Assembly: GCF_001696455.1 (NCBI RefSeq)
Contig: NZ_MAUJ01000008.1
Span: 210,823 to 274,822 of the forward strand
From: Pseudoalteromonas luteoviolacea
Lineage (GTDB): Bacteria > Pseudomonadota > Gammaproteobacteria > Enterobacterales > Alteromonadaceae
DNA: 64,000 bases
Direction of reading: 5' to 3'
Shown here in pieces: positions 31,372-40,323 of this stretch (the stretch's first letter is position 1; every line of letters begins with the position of its first letter). The position numbers and the translations under genes are program-made. Under the pieces are notes generated by a model. The model saw nothing but the letters and a program-made list of their open reading frames with translations. It was not told where the DNA came from and did not search any database.

Positions 31372-33430
31372 TTTACCTGCGCTGCTTGGCGAATTAAAAC
31401 AAGCGAGACATCGTCAGATATTGGTTCTGTGCGGTAGCCAACAATGGGGTATCGCACAGTATAAAGCTATCATAGGCGATAACACTGCGCTCGCTTTGAG
31501 TAGTCACGCTCAGTTTGAAGAGGCAATTTGGCCTCAGCATCTGCACCAAATACTCGGTCAAGAATTCCAATTTGTCTGCTATGACGGTTACAGTGGTGTC
31601 ATTCCCAATAAGCTCGCTGCCGCAGCGGGCACAGTTCAAGCAGGCGGATTGCTCGTTTTGATTCTTCCAGAGCTTAACTCTCTGTCGCAGTGGTGTGACC
31701 CTGCGCTCGATAAGTGGCTCTCGGAAGGGGAAACGCCATCTTCTAGCCCTTTCTTGATGCGCTTGACGAAACTCATCACACAATCCCCTGTTTGGCTTAT
31801 CAGCGAACAGGCTGACAGCTATTTGCCTGAGCACTATATCGCATCAACCCAATCACTTGATTTGGCACCGCAAGCCAGCTTAGTGTCGAATATTGTCGAG
31901 CACTTCTCGCACAAAGTCGCAGCACCCGTGTTGCTCAGCGCCGACCGCGGCAGAGGAAAATCAGCTGCGCTCGGACTTATTGCAGCCCATGAAAAGACGA
32001 AGAAAATTGTGATTTGCGCACAGCAGCGACGCGCCGTACAAAATAGCTTCAAACACTTGGCATTGGAACTTGGGCTTTGTGAACCCAGTGTGCAGCAAAA
32101 TAACCTGCACAATCTCACCTATATGCCACCAGATGCTGTGCTGGCCGCTCGACCAAATATCGACATGCTGATGATAGATGAAGCTGCAGTCATTCCTGTG
32201 CCAATATTAAAACAGCTATTGACCTGCTGCCCCAAGGTGATCTTTGCCAGCACTTTAGTTGGTTACGAAGGCAATGGTCGCGGCTATACATTACGCTTTC
32301 AAAACCACTTACAAACACATTACCCTAACTATATATCGCGTCACTTAGAGGCGCCCATCCGCTATGCAAGTGATGACCCGCTCGAAAATCACATGCGCCT
32401 ATTGTTTGCCCTTGATAGTGAGCACGATGCGCCATCCCAAATATTACCCACTGCGGTTCAATATCAACCGATAACGCGCGTCGATTTACTCAACGATGAA
32501 ACCCTGTTAAGACAAGTTTTCGCGCTGCTAGTGTTAGCCCATTATCAAACCTCTGTGAATGACCTGAGGCAATTGTTAGATAGTCCAAGTAATCGCCTTT
32601 TTATTGCCAAGCACGCACAGCATCTAGTTGGCGTATGTCTGATGAGTATCGAAGGCGATTTGAACGAAGCACTGGCTGTACAAATCGCCTCAGGGGCACG
32701 CCGCCCGGCAGGCCACATGATGGCGCAACAGCTATGTCAGTTGCAAGGCGATACTGATTTTGTCACCCATGCAGGTGCGCGTATTGTGCGTATTGCTATT
32801 GCCCCTACAGCGCAACACCAAGGTATAGGACGGGCACTGATTGGGTTTGCCATGCAGCAACTGCGCGATCAGGTCAGTTACTTTGGCAGTAGCTTTGGTG
32901 CCCAAGAAAAACTACTGCGCTTTTGGCAAAAACTGGGCTTTGAGCCAGTAAAGTTAGGTTACAAAAAGGATAAATCTAGTGGTGAGTTTGCTGTTCTGGT
33001 AATACATCGAGACACCCCACTCAATATATCTGCGATACGGGCACAATTTAAAAGCCAATTATTTTTCGACCTACCCGATCTATACCAAGATCTGCCTTGG
33101 CAACTCGTTTACACGCTATGTCGTACATTACCACCGTGTGAATTTAAACAAAGTACGCTGAGGCAATTAGCGTACGTAGCGAAAAAAACCGCCACACAGC
33201 AGCAAATTGCGCCACTGCTTTACGATGTAATCATGACACAACCAAGCATACTGTCAGCACTTATAAACATTTCCAAAATGCGTTTGATTCTACTATTATT
33301 ACAGCGCCATCAGCCAAAAGAATTAGTTTCAGAACTAAAAATAGAGTCAAAAAAACAATTACAGCTTGTTTTTCAACAGTTGTTATCGGAAGTTTATGCT
33401 GAAATCACTATTACAAAGCGTCCTAATTAA
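31349..33430 (+). CDS. tmcA: tRNA(Met) cytidine acetyltransferase
   Basis: 693 residues from ATG 31349. TmcA makes N4-acetylcytidine at the wobble base of elongator tRNA-Met, using ATP/GTP hydrolysis. Order of parts: N-terminal DUF1726-like region, RecD-like helicase module with SADRGRGKSAALG (Walker A) and MLMIDEAAVIP (Walker B), then a GNAT domain with VRIAIAPTAQHQGIGRAL (acetyl-CoA loop) and a C-terminal tRNA-binding region. Its start lies inside the 3' end of uvrD, and it in turn overlaps the next gene by 35 bp, so these three genes form one transcription unit. Confidence 0.92.
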   Translation: MQDSKQSNLPALLGELKQARHRQILVLCGSQQWGIAQYKAIIGDNTALALSSHAQFEEAIWPQHLHQILGQEFQFVCYDGYSGVIPNKLAAAAGTVQAGGLLVLILPELNSLSQWCDPALDKWLSEGETPSSSPFLMRLTKLITQSPVWLISEQADSYLPEHYIASTQSLDLAPQASLVSNIVEHFSHKVAAPVLLSADRGRGKSAALGLIAAHEKTKKIVICAQQRRAVQNSFKHLALELGLCEPSVQQNNLHNLTYMPPDAVLAARPNIDMLMIDEAAVIPVPILKQLLTCCPKVIFASTLVGYEGNGRGYTLRFQNHLQTHYPNYISRHLEAPIRYASDDPLENHMRLLFALDSEHDAPSQILPTAVQYQPITRVDLLNDETLLRQVFALLVLAHYQTSVNDLRQLLDSPSNRLFIAKHAQHLVGVCLMSIEGDLNEALAVQIASGARRPAGHMMAQQLCQLQGDTDFVTHAGARIVRIAIAPTAQHQGIGRALIGFAMQQLRDQVSYFGSSFGAQEKLLRFWQKLGFEPVKLGYKKDKSSGEFAVLVIHRDTPLNISAIRAQFKSQLFFDLPDLYQDLPWQLVYTLCRTLPPCEFKQSTLRQLAYVAKKTATQQQIAPLLYDVIMTQPSILSALINISKMRLILLLLQRHQPKELVSELKIESKKQLQLVFQQLLSEVYAEITITKRPN

Positions 33431-34499
33431 CGGATTATTTTTATTAAGCTCAGCAACTTATGCGCAAGCACCTGAACGCATAAAGCTCGGGATGAGTGTC
33501 GCATTAAGTGGACCTGCCAGCCACATAGGTATGCAGCTTAAGGGAGGCCATCAACTCTACTTAGAGTACGCAAATGACCATGTACTTAATGAAAAGACCA
33601 AGTTGGATCTTTTGGTACTCGATGATGGCTATGAGCCCAACCGTACCGTCGACAATACCCACTACTTAATACAGCACCACAAAATTCACGCCCTCATTGG
33701 CAACATGGGCACACCTACGGCCCATGCCATTAAAGACATTTTAAAGCGCCACCAGCTTCCTTTTCTGATGCCTTATACCGGTGCTAACTTTTTATATAGT
33801 AACCCACAATTTCCAACTTTCACGCTGCGCCCAAGCTACTTAGAAGAAGCTGAGGAGCAAATCAAATACCTTGTCGATGAATTGGGGCATAAAAAAATAG
33901 CGCTGTTTATTCAAGCCGACGAATTCGGACTGACTTTAGAGCAAAGCCACAGGCAGGCATTACGAGATAAAAATATTGAGCCCGTTGTGATTGCGCGATT
34001 TCGCCGCAACACCAACGACGTAGCCCGTGCCTTAACCCAAATTTTATTAACTGATACGACTGCCATTGCCATGATAGGCACATATGAACCTTTAGCTGCA
34101 TTTATCAATCAAGCATATCGCGCTGGATTCAGAGGCACGTATACAAGCGTATCATTTGTCTCATCTGCCGCCTTATTTGAAAATATCATTGCACCAGCTC
34201 AAGTCATGGTCACTGAAGTGCTGCCAGACCCAACCTCTTGTAAAGGCCACATCTGTACGCTGTATCGAAAGCTCTCTAAAGACAAAAAAAAGACGGTGAG
34301 CCACCAGTCTTTTGAAGGATTTGTAAACGCTTACCTGCTTGTTGAAGCACTAAAGCACTGTGAAACTGGTACATTCTCAACATGTATTGTGCCGGCAATA
34401 GAACAAGAGCGCAGCACCAATCCTGCAATTAAAACACTATTTAAACCACAAAAAAATCGTACCGAACACCCCGTCTATAGATCTTATTTGAAATATTGA
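33396..34499 (+). CDS. periplasmic branched-chain-type substrate-binding protein (Peripla_BP_6)
   Basis: 367 residues from ATG 33396, which begins a signal peptide (MLKSLLQSVLINGLFLLSSATYA). The mature part follows the Leu/Ile/Val-binding protein fold: IKLGMSVALSGPASHIGMQLKGG at the start, VHALIGNMGTPTA-like HALIGNMGTPTA, and LKHCETGTF near the end. No ABC permease or ATPase genes are adjacent. It precedes a CheW-CZB gene by 38 bp, so it may act as a binding-protein input to signalling rather than in transport; that is inference. The start overlaps the tmcA 3' end. Confidence 0.85.
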   Translation: MLKSLLQSVLINGLFLLSSATYAQAPERIKLGMSVALSGPASHIGMQLKGGHQLYLEYANDHVLNEKTKLDLLVLDDGYEPNRTVDNTHYLIQHHKIHALIGNMGTPTAHAIKDILKRHQLPFLMPYTGANFLYSNPQFPTFTLRPSYLEEAEEQIKYLVDELGHKKIALFIQADEFGLTLEQSHRQALRDKNIEPVVIARFRRNTNDVARALTQILLTDTTAIAMIGTYEPLAAFINQAYRAGFRGTYTSVSFVSSAALFENIIAPAQVMVTEVLPDPTSCKGHICTLYRKLSKDKKKTVSHQSFEGFVNAYLLVEALKHCETGTFSTCIVPAIEQERSTNPAIKTLFKPQKNRTEHPVYRSYLKY

Positions 34500-34537
34500 T
34501 CTATGCTTAGTACAAGCAAATAATGTTTGAGGCTAGC

Positions 34538-35386
34538 ATGGATCTGATCAACTTTAGAGTAGGAAAAAAAACAATATCACTCAAGATTTTAGATATTTTG
34601 CTCACGGAGCGGTATGAAGGAAATCTAACCTCATTACCCAACGAAAACCCGAGCTTTCTTGGCGTCAAAGATTACATGGGTACGCCGACCCCTATTTTTG
34701 ATTTAGGACTGATTTTAAACAACCAGTCTTCGTATGAAACCAATCAATCTCTCGTTGAACTGTTACAGCTCAGAGAACAAGATCATAAAGCGTGGCTTGC
34801 AGAACTTGAGTTGAGCGTACACAACGATGTACCTTTTACTAAATCGAGAGATCCCAAGCAGACAGATTTTGGCAAGTGGTTTTACAACTTTAAAACCGAT
34901 AATGAAGACCTTAAAGCCATTTTGAGTCGCTTTGAGGGGCCTCACGATAGATTACATGCCATCGCCGATGAAGTACTCAACCTCTGCAGTAAAGGTAAAA
35001 AAGATCAGGCATTGGAAACGCTAGAAAAAGAAAAGCTCACCACGTTTGCAAAGCTTATTCGACTGTTCGAATCTGCCCGCGACCAAATCATTTTAGACCA
35101 TAAACCCATCATTGTGTTTACCACAGAAGATGGGCAACAACCACATATTGGACTACTGGTAGATAGGGTAGAAGATAATATTCACTGTGATGAATCAGAT
35201 ATTAAACCCCTCCACGAGATGACCAATGTTGGTTTTGATATAGATCCACAGACTAAAAAAATGATGAAAGGGCTGATTAAACAAGGAGATAATCACAGCC
35301 TTGTGCTAGATCCTAGCGCCATATTTAGACCCGAACATTTAAAGGGCTATGAACCTGTTGAAACTGAAGAATATGGATTATTCTAG
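34538..35386 (+). CDS. CheW-like coupling protein with inserted CZB domain
   Basis: 282 residues from ATG 34538 (GAGG five bases upstream). A CheW fold is split: N-terminal half ~1-75 (INFRVGKKTISLKILDIL, FLGVKDYMGTPTPIFDLG) and C-terminal half ~190-275 (HIGLLVDRVEDNIH, then DNHSLVLDPSAIF). Between them lies a chemoreceptor zinc-binding (CZB) domain. Its three histidine positions are visible (DHKAW; HDRLH), along with FGKWFYNF. The zinc-ligand cysteine of the C-x-F/L-G-x-W motif is Thr here (TDFGKW). CZB domains usually sense zinc or oxidants such as hypochlorite through that Cys. Probably co-transcribed with the upstream binding protein. Confidence 0.8.
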   Translation: MDLINFRVGKKTISLKILDILLTERYEGNLTSLPNENPSFLGVKDYMGTPTPIFDLGLILNNQSSYETNQSLVELLQLREQDHKAWLAELELSVHNDVPFTKSRDPKQTDFGKWFYNFKTDNEDLKAILSRFEGPHDRLHAIADEVLNLCSKGKKDQALETLEKEKLTTFAKLIRLFESARDQIILDHKPIIVFTTEDGQQPHIGLLVDRVEDNIHCDESDIKPLHEMTNVGFDIDPQTKKMMKGLIKQGDNHSLVLDPSAIFRPEHLKGYEPVETEEYGLF

Positions 35387-35393
35387 ACAAACA

Positions 35394-35422
35394 AAAACGC
35401 CGCGATAAACGCGGCGCTTTTA
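35394..35422. terminator. bidirectional terminator between CheW-CZB gene and typA
   Basis: CGCCGCG-ataaa-CGCGGCG is a perfect 7-bp GC stem flanked by AAAAA and TTTT, placed between two convergent genes. Confidence 0.9.
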
Positions 35423-35436
35423 AATGATATTGGTAA

Positions 35437-37260
35437 TTAGCCTTTAGCTTGACGACTTGCGCGCTTACGCTCACTCTCAGTCAATAGCTTCTTACGAATA
35501 CGGATGCTCTCAGGCGTGACTTCTACTAGCTCATCATCATCGATGAACTCAAGTGCTTGCTCAAGTGTCATGACGATTGGTGGCACAAGGTTTTGCGCTT
35601 CATCTGTACCAGATGCACGAACGTTCGTTAACTGCTTACCTTTAAGCGCGTTAACTGTTAGGTCGTTATCACGTGCGTGAATACCGATGATCATACCTTC
35701 GTATACTTCAACACCGTGACCGATGAATAGCTTACCACGGTCTTGTAGGTTGAATAGTGCGTTAGTCAGTGCTTTACCTGCCGCGTTTGCGATTAGTACA
35801 CCGTTCTTACGTTGACCAATGTTACCGCCTTTGTGTGGACCGTAGTGATCAAACGTGTGGTACATCAGACCAGAACCAGACGTCAGCGTCATAAAGTCAG
35901 TTTGGAAACCGATAAGACCACGAGAAGGCATCATGAAGTCCATACGGATACGGCCTTTACCATCTGGTGCCATGTCAGTCATTTCTGCTTTACGAAGGCC
36001 AAGTTGTTCCATGATAGAACCTTGGTGCTCTTCTTCAACGTCAACCGTTACTGTCTCGTACGGTTCTTCTAACTGGCCGTCTACTTCACGAAGAATTACT
36101 TCTGGACGTGATACTGCTAGCTCGTAACCTTCACGACGCATGTTTTCGATAAGGATACCTAGGTGAAGTTCACCACGACCTGATACACGGAAGCTATCTG
36201 GGTTATCCGTTTCTTCAACACGCAGTGCTACGTTGTGTACAAGCTCAGCTTGAAGACGCTCAAGGATGTTACGTGATGTCACGAACTTACCTTCTTGGCC
36301 TGAGAACGGTGATGTGTTTACAGAGAACGTCATTGTTACTGTAGGCTCATCAACAGACAGAGCAGGTAGTGCTTCAACTGCGTTTACATCACATACTGTG
36401 TCAGAGATCTTAAGTTCACCTAGACCTGTGATTGCAATGATGTCACCCGCTTGCGCTTCTTGCGCTTCGTGACGATCAAGGCCTAAGTAAGTCAATACTT
36501 GACCAACTTTACCGTTACGCGTGCTGCCGTCAGCGCCAACAATTGTTACCTGCTGGTTTACTTTAACAGTACCGCGCTTGATACGACCAACACCGATTAC
36601 ACCGATGTAAGAGTTGTAATCTAGCTGAGAGATCTGCATTTGGAAGTCGCCAGCTGGATCAGCGTCTGGCTGTTCTACTTGCTCAACAATCGCTTCAAAC
36701 ATCGGCTGCATGTTGTCTGACGGCTCGTCTAAGTCTAGCGTTGCCCAACCGTTGATTGCTGACGCGTAGATAACTTGGAAATCAAGCTGTTCGTCTGTTG
36801 CACCTAAGTTGTCGAATAGGTCGAATACTTGGTCCATTACCCAATCAGGGCGTGCGCCTGGCTTATCGATCTTGTTAATAACAACGATAGGCTTAAGGCC
36901 AAGCGCAAATGCTTTTTGCGTTACGAAACGCGTTTGAGGCATTGGGCCTTCTTGTGCATCTACTAGTAGAAGTACAGAATCAACCATTGATAGTACACGT
37001 TCTACTTCACCACCAAAGTCGGCGTGTCCCGGGGTGTCTACGATATTGATGTGGTAGTCGTTCCACTCAATGGCGGTGTTTTTCGCCAAGATTGTGATAC
37101 CACGCTCTTTTTCAATATCATTTGAATCCATTACACGCTCTTCGTTGCCACCGCGTGTCTCTAATGTGCCAGATTGTTCTAGCAACTTATCGACTAGGGT
37201 AGTTTTACCATGGTCAACGTGTGCGATAATCGCAATATTTCTTAACTTTTCAATGCTCAT
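35437..37260 (-). CDS. typA: translational GTPase TypA/BipA
   Basis: 607 residues, usual length. A ribosome-associated GTPase related to EF-G, involved in 50S assembly at low temperature and in stress responses. G1 is AHVDHGKTT, G3 DTPGHADFGGEVER, G4 NKIDKPGARP; the SHARE-typical C-terminus ends with ERKRASRQAKG. RGRGELHLGILIENMRREGYE in domain III is diagnostic (here SGRGELHLGI). Transcribed alone, leftward; its start diverges from the sigma-54 activator gene. Confidence 0.96.
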   Translation of the reverse strand: MSIEKLRNIAIIAHVDHGKTTLVDKLLEQSGTLETRGGNEERVMDSNDIEKERGITILAKNTAIEWNDYHINIVDTPGHADFGGEVERVLSMVDSVLLLVDAQEGPMPQTRFVTQKAFALGLKPIVVINKIDKPGARPDWVMDQVFDLFDNLGATDEQLDFQVIYASAINGWATLDLDEPSDNMQPMFEAIVEQVEQPDADPAGDFQMQISQLDYNSYIGVIGVGRIKRGTVKVNQQVTIVGADGSTRNGKVGQVLTYLGLDRHEAQEAQAGDIIAITGLGELKISDTVCDVNAVEALPALSVDEPTVTMTFSVNTSPFSGQEGKFVTSRNILERLQAELVHNVALRVEETDNPDSFRVSGRGELHLGILIENMRREGYELAVSRPEVILREVDGQLEEPYETVTVDVEEEHQGSIMEQLGLRKAEMTDMAPDGKGRIRMDFMMPSRGLIGFQTDFMTLTSGSGLMYHTFDHYGPHKGGNIGQRKNGVLIANAAGKALTNALFNLQDRGKLFIGHGVEVYEGMIIGIHARDNDLTVNALKGKQLTNVRASGTDEAQNLVPPIVMTLEQALEFIDDDELVEVTPESIRIRKKLLTESERKRASRQAKG

Positions 37261-37529
37261 TACTGTTACTCAGAGAAGTTGGCCTTCAGTGATCCTAGTC
37301 GATCCACGCAATTTTGCGCGCCTAAGATACCGTTCCACTATTAAAGGTCGCGTATTATCCCCTAATAATGTGACAGATGAAAGTTTATCCAGAGGATTTT
37401 TTCCTCTTTACTGCAATTGATTGCTTAAATTCGCTGGTTTTTTGTCTGTTGTTTGTTCCTGTACAAAGTACTAAACTGCGTCACAAGCCCTTAGCAAAAT
37501 GGGCAAAAAGAAAAACAAAGGAACGATAT

Positions 37530-38888
37530 ATGAAGTCACAGTCTCTGATTTTGATTGTGGAAGATAACCGTGAGGTAAGACTCGCGGCACGATTTGTACT
37601 GGAAGATTTCGGCTATCAAGTCGAAGAAGTCGAAAATCCCGTTCAAGCACACGAGTTTCTCTCTCATACGCACCCAGCTTTGATCATGCTCGACATGAAC
37701 TTTGATCTCGACTCAACCTCAGGGGAAGAAGGACTGCGCTTTCTGCGTGGGCTCAAACGAGACGCCATCGACATTCCGGTGATCGCCATGACTGCGTGGT
37801 CGAACACTGACTTAGTGGTGCAGGCAATGCAGCTGGGCGCTGTCGACTTTATTGAAAAACCTTGGCAGAACCAGCGGCTCGAGCAAGTGATTCAGCAGCA
37901 ACTGAAAATATCAGGACTGCAAAAAAATAACTCTGCCCTCAGCCAAGCGCTCACGCCAAACGGGGATGACCCCATTTGGCAAAGCGCTGCAATGCAGCAA
38001 CTCATGACCCAGCTCAGCGCCGTAGCTCAAACGGATGCTAATATCCTTATAACCGGAGAAAATGGCGTCGGAAAAAGCCACATTGCCACTTGGGTTCATA
38101 ACCAGTCTTTACGAAACGCACAGCCGTTTATTTCACTCAATATGGCCGCAATTCCTGAACAGTTATTCGAAAGCGAACTGTTCGGTCATGTCAAAGGCGC
38201 ATTTACGGATGCCAAAACTGAACGCGTAGGTCGCTTTGCATTAGCCGACAAAGGCACCTTATTTTTAGATGAGATAGGAACGCTGCCACTTGCTCAGCAA
38301 GCCAAGCTGCTACGCGTGCTTGAAACGGGCGAATTTGAAATGGTGGGCTCCAGCAAAACCCAAACCAGTGATGTGCGACTTATCAGCGCAACCAATGCCG
38401 AATTTGAGCAACTCATTACCAAAGGGAAATTCCGACAGGACTTATATTATCGCCTCAATACATTCACGTTTACCATTCCACCATTGCGAGAACGTATTGA
38501 TGATATTGTGCCACTCGCCGAGCACTTTTTAGCAAAGCATGACAGTAAGTATAACAAGCAAGGTGTCACTATAGGTCCTTGCGCACAGCAAGCATTAATG
38601 CAATATAGCTGGCCCGGTAATACACGCGAGCTAAGCCATTTAATGGAAAGAGCGGTGTTACTTTGCCAAACTGGTGTCATTCTCGCCACCGACCTGCATT
38701 TGCCAAATACACAAACCAGCAATGCCATCGACTCGCTCCCAGACATGACATTAGAGCAAGTCGAAAGACATTTAATAGAGCAAGCGCTGAGTAAATTTGA
38801 TGGCAATAAAAACAAAGCTGCACAACAGCTAGGAATAACTAAGCAGGCACTGTATCGACGGTTAGAAAAATATGCATTGGCAGAATAA
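37530..38888 (+). CDS. NtrC-family sigma-54 response regulator
   Basis: 452 residues from ATG 37530, chosen for the AAAGGAA site ahead of it and because the receiver begins at once. Receiver ~1-120 with acidic pair ED (11-12) and phospho-acceptor D55. AAA+ domain ~145-370 with GENGVGKS (176-183), GTLFLDEIG and PPLRERIDDI. C-terminal Fis-type helix-turn-helix (GNKNKAAQQLGITKQALYRRL). The sigma-54 contact loop is GAFTDA (223-228) instead of GAFTGA. It overlaps the kinase gene by 17 bp, and a sigma-54 promoter lies just after that gene, so its target is probably the ABC export genes next door. Confidence 0.92.
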   Translation: MKSQSLILIVEDNREVRLAARFVLEDFGYQVEEVENPVQAHEFLSHTHPALIMLDMNFDLDSTSGEEGLRFLRGLKRDAIDIPVIAMTAWSNTDLVVQAMQLGAVDFIEKPWQNQRLEQVIQQQLKISGLQKNNSALSQALTPNGDDPIWQSAAMQQLMTQLSAVAQTDANILITGENGVGKSHIATWVHNQSLRNAQPFISLNMAAIPEQLFESELFGHVKGAFTDAKTERVGRFALADKGTLFLDEIGTLPLAQQAKLLRVLETGEFEMVGSSKTQTSDVRLISATNAEFEQLITKGKFRQDLYYRLNTFTFTIPPLRERIDDIVPLAEHFLAKHDSKYNKQGVTIGPCAQQALMQYSWPGNTRELSHLMERAVLLCQTGVILATDLHLPNTQTSNAIDSLPDMTLEQVERHLIEQALSKFDGNKNKAAQQLGITKQALYRRLEKYALAE

Positions 38889-40170
38889 TAGCTTAGAGGG
38901 CTTTTGGAAAAGGCAGTGCCTGCTGCTCATTCTAGTGCAAATAAGCCTGCTCACACTTTGCTGGCAGTATGGTTTTTCTCAGCCTCACCCCATTTTCAAT
39001 ACAGTGACAATCAGTTGTTTAATCACTTTGCTAGGCGCAACTGTGTGGATATTCCACCGTGTAACCACGCAGGTTAAATCATCGTATTTACGCAGTACAA
39101 CTCAGCTTGAGTGCTGTCGACAACAAGACTTTAGCCAACAAGCAAAAGCCCGTTTTACCACAGGGGTCATTGGTGATTTTCATCACCAACTAAACCTATT
39201 AAGTAATGACTTACTTACTACCAAAAGCAATGAAGACAAAGAGTCAATTTTACTTCTTCGGCTTGTTAAGCAATTGAACACACCGATATTGGTGTTTGAT
39301 GAACGCTTACAACTGAGCTTTGGTAATCAAGCATGCACGACGTTATTCAATCAACCTTGGCAAACCTTGCGCTTTACCAGCGCTGTACGACTCGGCTTAG
39401 GCAACCAGCCTGAGTGGCATTTCAAAGATGAAAAGCGCCAACAACGCTGGCAAGTGCGCCACAGTAACTTTAACCACAACGGCCATACCTATCATTTGCT
39501 GGTCATGACGGATATCCAAATAGCGCTGAGAGAGCAAGAGCTCAAAGCATGGCAGCGTTTGATACGGGTGATTAGCCATGAGATCCGCAACTCTCTCACC
39601 CCTGTCAGTACCATGTTAGAGAGACTCAAGCACAGAGCAAATAATGAACGAGATAGCGCTGCTTTTGATGTCATTGTGGAACGCTGTGAGCACCTAGCTG
39701 AATTCGTTAAACGCTATGCACAGTTACAACAAAGCGTCACGGTTAAAGCCACTCAACAGCCTTTTTCTCAGCTATGTATGGAACTGCGTGCTTTATTCCC
39801 ACAGGCAAATTGGCAACTAGAAGGTCAACACCTTACACTCAATTGCGATGTGACGTTACTCAAACAAGTGCTTATCAACTTAACTAAAAATGCATTGGAA
39901 GCCTGCTCGGGCACACCACAACTCACATTATCACTGAAATTGAAAAATCACACTGCGACGATTTGCCTGACAGACAACGGTCATGGTCTCATTAACCCCG
40001 ACAACCTCTTCGTGCCTTTTTATTCAACCAAAGAGCGCGGTGAAGGGATCGGCTTGATGTTGTGCCAACACCTGACAGAGCAAATGAATGGCCAATTGCA
40101 ATTAGTTAATCGCGCGGATGGTCAACGGGGTGCCAGTGCCGTTATCACATTAGTGCAACCCACTCACTGA
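38872..40170 (+). CDS. sensor histidine kinase (NtrB/PAS type), partner of the sigma-54 regulator
   Basis: 432 residues. Two N-terminal membrane helices (~14-32 and ~42-62) enclose a short periplasmic loop, followed by a PAS-like domain (~138-220), the H-box VISHEIRNSLTPVSTML and an ATPase domain (N-box LINLTKNALEACSG, G-boxes DNGHGL and GEGIGLMLC). The tiny periplasmic loop suggests sensing in or near the membrane. Translationally coupled to the regulator gene. The input signal is unknown; antibiotic or envelope stress is a guess from the exporter genes downstream. Confidence 0.9.
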   Translation: MHWQNNSLEGFWKRQCLLLILVQISLLTLCWQYGFSQPHPIFNTVTISCLITLLGATVWIFHRVTTQVKSSYLRSTTQLECCRQQDFSQQAKARFTTGVIGDFHHQLNLLSNDLLTTKSNEDKESILLLRLVKQLNTPILVFDERLQLSFGNQACTTLFNQPWQTLRFTSAVRLGLGNQPEWHFKDEKRQQRWQVRHSNFNHNGHTYHLLVMTDIQIALREQELKAWQRLIRVISHEIRNSLTPVSTMLERLKHRANNERDSAAFDVIVERCEHLAEFVKRYAQLQQSVTVKATQQPFSQLCMELRALFPQANWQLEGQHLTLNCDVTLLKQVLINLTKNALEACSGTPQLTLSLKLKNHTATICLTDNGHGLINPDNLFVPFYSTKERGEGIGLMLCQHLTEQMNGQLQLVNRADGQRGASAVITLVQPTH

Positions 40171-40172
40171 AC

Positions 40173-40215
40173 GTCCGAATTCAATAAAGCAAAGTCCGAA
40201 TTCGGACCTTGCTTT
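40173..40215. promoter_or_regulatory. paired palindromic activator site (UAS) of the exporter operon
   Basis: A 30-bp palindrome with one mismatched pair (40186-40215), core GTCCGAATTCGGAC (40194-40207), is preceded by a partial copy GTCCGAATTC (40173-40182). The two centres are 21 bp apart, two helical turns. They lie about 97 and 118 bp upstream of the predicted sigma-54 transcription start, the usual enhancer distance. The larger palindrome could also fold as a terminator of the kinase gene, though it lacks a U-tract. Confidence 0.7.
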
Positions 40216-40270
40216 GTTAAGTATGCGCCACAAAAACAATAAAGCCAATTAAAAACAATAACTTAAAATT

Positions 40271-40286
40271 TGGCATATGGCTTGCT
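40271..40286 (+). promoter_or_regulatory. sigma-54 promoter of the ABC export operon
   Basis: TGGCAT-ATGGC-TTGCT matches the sigma-54 consensus TGGCAC-N5-TTGCW, with GG and GC exactly 10 bp apart. It lies 38 bp upstream of the adaptor gene. Confidence 0.85.
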
Positions 40287-40323
40287 CAACCTTGTATATC
40301 ATCAATAAAGAATAAAGATAAAT

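Noticed and set aside
40186..40215. 30-bp palindrome as a simple terminator of the kinase gene
   Set aside because: Not excluded, but there is no U-tract, and the phased partial copy plus the downstream sigma-54 promoter favour an activator site.
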